NCBI GenBank assembly: GCA_003525885.1
Contig: DQIG01000310.1
Coordinates: 1-23,586 of the forward strand
Direction: 5' to 3'
From: Stenotrophomonas sp.
GTDB taxonomy: Bacteria > Pseudomonadota > Gammaproteobacteria > Xanthomonadales > Xanthomonadaceae
DNA: 23,586 nt
The notes below the pieces were generated by a model. It saw only the letters and a list, made by a program, of their open reading frames with translations, did not search any database and was not told the DNA's origin. Shown here one piece after another: positions 21,535 through 23,586 of the stretch. Every line of letters starts with the position of its first letter. Position 1 is the stretch's first letter. The translations under genes were made by a program, and so were the position numbers.

Positions 21535-22488
21535 ATGCCAGCCTCGTCCCCCAATCCCAGCATGCTAACCGATCAACTGCGCCAGGCCCTGCGCGAGGCA
21601 CAGGATCAGGTGAACGCACTGGTGCTGGGCAAGGTGCCGGAAGTCAGGCTGGCCTTTGTCGCCCTGCTTTCCGGCGGCCACCTGCTCATCGAGGATCTGC
21701 CCGGGCTGGGCAAGACCACGCTGGCACATGCATTGGCCAGCAGCCTCGGCCTCAGCTTCCAGCGCGTGCAGTTCACTTCCGACCTGTTGCCGGCGGATGT
21801 ACTGGGCGTTTCCGTGTACGAGGCCGGCAGCCGCCAGTTCCAGTTCCACCCGGGACCGGTGTTCACCCACGTGCTGCTGGCCGATGAGATCAACCGCGCA
21901 CCGCCGCGCACGCAGAGTGCGCTGCTGGAAGCGATGGCCGAGCAGCAGGTCACCCTGGACGGACAGACGCATCCGCTGCCCGACCCGTTCTTCGTGATCG
22001 CCACGCAGAACCCGGTCGACCTGTCCGGCACCTTCCCGCTGCCGGATTCGCAGCTGGATCGTTTCCTGCTGCGCCTGGCGATGGGCTACCCCAGCGCACA
22101 GGCCGAGCGCGAACTGCTGCGTGGCAGCGATCGCCGCGACCTGATCGCACGCGCCGTGCCGAAGCTGGACGACACCCAGGTGCGTGCGCTGCGTGAAGCG
22201 GTGGGCCAGGTGCATGCCAGCGACGCACTGATCGACTACGTGCAGGCACTGCTGACCCGCAGCCGCCAGCACACCGGTGTACGCGTGGGCCTGTCACCAC
22301 GCGCCGGGCTGGCCCTGCTGCGTGCCGCCAGGGCGCACGCGCTACTGCTCGGCCGCGGGCATGTGGTGCCCGAAGACGTGCAGACCCTGTTCGTGGCGGT
22401 GGCCGGCCATCGCCTCGTGGCGGAAGCCGAGTCCAGCTCCGGGCCGGCACTGGCGCGGGCGATCCTGCAGACCGTCGCGGTGGACTGA
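21535..22488 (+). CDS. MoxR-family AAA+ ATPase
   Basis: The ATG at 21535 (CCTGAGACGATC before it) gives 317 residues, the usual MoxR length; in-frame ATGs at 21499, 21511 and 21562 are alternatives. MoxR ATPases act as chaperone-like factors for partner proteins encoded beside them. Visible motifs are Walker A LIEDLPGLGKTTLAHAL (residues 51-67), Walker B VLLADEINRAPPRTQSALLEAM, sensor 1 IATQNP (155-160) and DLSGTFPLPDSQLDRFLLR. The GLSPRAGLALLRAARAHAL segment in the C-terminal helical part is typical. The DUF58 gene starts two bases after its stop, so the genes are co-translated. Confidence 0.95.
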   Translation: MPASSPNPSMLTDQLRQALREAQDQVNALVLGKVPEVRLAFVALLSGGHLLIEDLPGLGKTTLAHALASSLGLSFQRVQFTSDLLPADVLGVSVYEAGSRQFQFHPGPVFTHVLLADEINRAPPRTQSALLEAMAEQQVTLDGQTHPLPDPFFVIATQNPVDLSGTFPLPDSQLDRFLLRLAMGYPSAQAERELLRGSDRRDLIARAVPKLDDTQVRALREAVGQVHASDALIDYVQALLTRSRQHTGVRVGLSPRAGLALLRAARAHALLLGRGHVVPEDVQTLFVAVAGHRLVAEAESSSGPALARAILQTVAVD

Positions 22489-22490
22489 AA

Positions 22491-23435
22491 GTGGCCACAC
22501 GCTGGGCACGCATGCAGCTGCTGGCACGCCCACGCAGGCCCGAAGCCTTGCCGCAGCGACTGGACCGCCATCGCATCTATGTACTACCGACCCGCTTCGG
22601 CCTGTTCGTCGCCACCCTGCTGTCGGCGATGCTGCTGGGCGCATTGAACTACAACAACAACCCGGCCCTGCTGCTGGCCCTGTTGCTGGCCGCAGCGGCG
22701 ATCGCCAGCGCCATCGCCGCGCACCTGCAGCTGTCCGGCATACAGATCGATGCAATCTCCGCCGAACCGGTGCCGGCCGGGCATCCCCTGCGCCTGCGCG
22801 TGGACCTTTCGCTGCGCGACCCGCGCGCGCGCCATGGGCTGCACCTGCAGCTGGGCGCAAGCGAGGCCTGGGTCGCACTGCCTGCACACGGTCGCGGCGA
22901 AGTGGAGCTTGATGTCCCCAGCGAGCGACGCGGCTGGCTGGAACTGCCCCGCATCCGCCTGTCGAGCACGCAGCCGCTGGGGCTGGTGCGGGCGTGGTCG
23001 TGGGTGTGGCCGGAGCAGCCGCTGCTGGTCTATCCACTTGCCGAGGCACTGGCACCGCCGCTTCCGGAAAGTGGCAGCGATCCACTGCACACCCGCGCCC
23101 ATGCCAGTGGCGATGAGCTGCATCAGCTGCGCCCCTATCGTGCCGGCGACGCGCCGCGCAGCATTGCCTGGAAACACTCGGCACGCCGCGACAGCCTGCT
23201 GGTACGCGAGTACGAGAAGCCGATCGGCATCGAAGTGGTGCTGGACTGGCGCACGCTGGCTCCGCTGGGCCATGAAGCGCGCATTGCGCGGCTGGCACGC
23301 TGGGTCGACATGGCCGAGCGCGAGGGCCGTCGCTACACGCTGCTGCTTCCGGCCCATCCACCGTTCGGGCCCGGCCAGGGCGCCAGCCACCACCATCTGT
23401 GCCTGCGCGCACTGGCGTTGATGCCCCATGACTGA
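22491..23435 (+). CDS. DUF58 domain protein
   Basis: The protein has 314 residues from a GTG at 22491, two bases after the moxR stop; an ATG at 22512 is possible but lacks a ribosome site. Two N-terminal membrane helices (about residues 36-55 and 58-79) anchor it, and the rest is cytosolic or periplasmic beta-rich sequence. The DUF58 signature is clear: HQLRPYRAGDAPRSIAWKHSARRDSLLVREYE. This vWA-like family is the standard partner of MoxR ATPases and of DUF3488 transglutaminases in one operon. The MIDAS metal-binding residues of true vWA domains are not evident. The last eight bases overlap the next gene, indicating coupled translation. Confidence 0.92.
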   Translation: MATRWARMQLLARPRRPEALPQRLDRHRIYVLPTRFGLFVATLLSAMLLGALNYNNNPALLLALLLAAAAIASAIAAHLQLSGIQIDAISAEPVPAGHPLRLRVDLSLRDPRARHGLHLQLGASEAWVALPAHGRGEVELDVPSERRGWLELPRIRLSSTQPLGLVRAWSWVWPEQPLLVYPLAEALAPPLPESGSDPLHTRAHASGDELHQLRPYRAGDAPRSIAWKHSARRDSLLVREYEKPIGIEVVLDWRTLAPLGHEARIARLARWVDMAEREGRRYTLLLPAHPPFGPGQGASHHHLCLRALALMPHD

Positions 23436-23586
23436 GCCTGCCGTCCTGCTCGATCGCAACGCCCGCAGCTGGACCCTGGCCAGCGCAGCGCTGGCGCTGC
23501 TGCCACTCCTGCTGCAGCTGCCGCCGGTGCTGGCCATCGTGATCGCGATCGCTGCCGTGCTGACCGCCGCGCTCTCGTGGCGGGGG
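23428..23586 (+). CDS. DUF3488/TgpA-type transglutaminase-like membrane protein, 3' end outside the window
   Basis: The ATG at 23428 overlaps the end of the DUF58 gene by 8 bp, and 53 codons are visible to the window edge. They begin MTEPAVLLDRNARSWTLASA and continue with hydrophobic helices (LALLPLLLQLPPVLAIVIAIAAVL), as in the N-terminal membrane region of DUF3488/TgpA transglutaminases. These have a periplasmic transglutaminase-core domain further along, which is not visible here. The assignment rests mainly on the MoxR-DUF58 context and the leucine-rich N terminus, so it is likely but not proven. Confidence 0.75.
   Translation, partial: MTEPAVLLDRNARSWTLASAALALLPLLLQLPPVLAIVIAIAAVLTAALSWRG

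Noticed and set aside
1..23586. CRISPR array, prophage, transposase gene or defence island
   Set aside because: No regularly spaced repeats, integrase, transposase or restriction genes are visible. The repeats present are scattered short palindromes.

Overview
The window is chromosomal DNA from a high-GC gammaproteobacterium of the Xanthomonadaceae, most likely Stenotrophomonas (S. maltophilia complex). The reasons are the gene order around the fatty-acid cluster, the PilZ type next to holB, and several short palindromes headed by GTAG, like the SMAG/REP-type repeats described in S. maltophilia. The species call is an inference from sequence features, not from a database match.

Layout. (1) 1-1732, plus strand: the 3' part of a DeoR-family sugar-type regulator followed by an MFS transporter. 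(2) 1742-5973, minus strand: a probable metal/siderophore uptake group made of a His/Met-rich DUF2946 protein, a TonB-dependent siderophore-type receptor and a PepSY-TM inner-membrane protein. (3) 6114-6494, minus: a malonate-semialdehyde-decarboxylase-like tautomerase. (4) 6495-7061: about 570 bp without a convincing gene, then a small unrecognised plus-strand gene (7062-7469), a bidirectional terminator and a minus-strand tRNA-Val(CAC) with a near-consensus promoter.

(5) 7755-18873, minus: a long housekeeping cluster read as yceD, rpmF, fabH, a kinase-fold gene, fabD, fabG, acpP, fabF, pabB, mltG, tmk, holB, pilZ. It links ribosomal protein L32, type II fatty-acid synthesis, folate precursor synthesis, peptidoglycan processing, dTMP synthesis, replication and type IV pilus control. 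The last four genes are coupled by ATGA overlaps. Compared with the Escherichia coli order, plsX is absent between rpmF and fabH, pabB stands where pabC would be, and a kinase-fold gene that appears to lack the catalytic Asp is inserted between fabH and fabD. (6) 18987-19556, plus: a Maf/YceF nucleotide pyrophosphatase, divergent from yceD as in E. coli.

(7) 19657-21492, minus: an ArnT/PMT-type membrane glycosyltransferase with an extra C-terminal Ig-like domain. (8) 21535-23586, plus: a MoxR ATPase, a DUF58 protein and the start of a DUF3488/TgpA-type transglutaminase, which form one operon running off the window.

Most of the window is core genome, and I found no CRISPR array, prophage, complete insertion sequence or obvious defence system. 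The least explained items are the kinase-like gene in the fatty-acid cluster, the small gene at 7062 with its structured leader, the near-leaderless promoter of yceD, and the palindromic repeats placed at operon joints.
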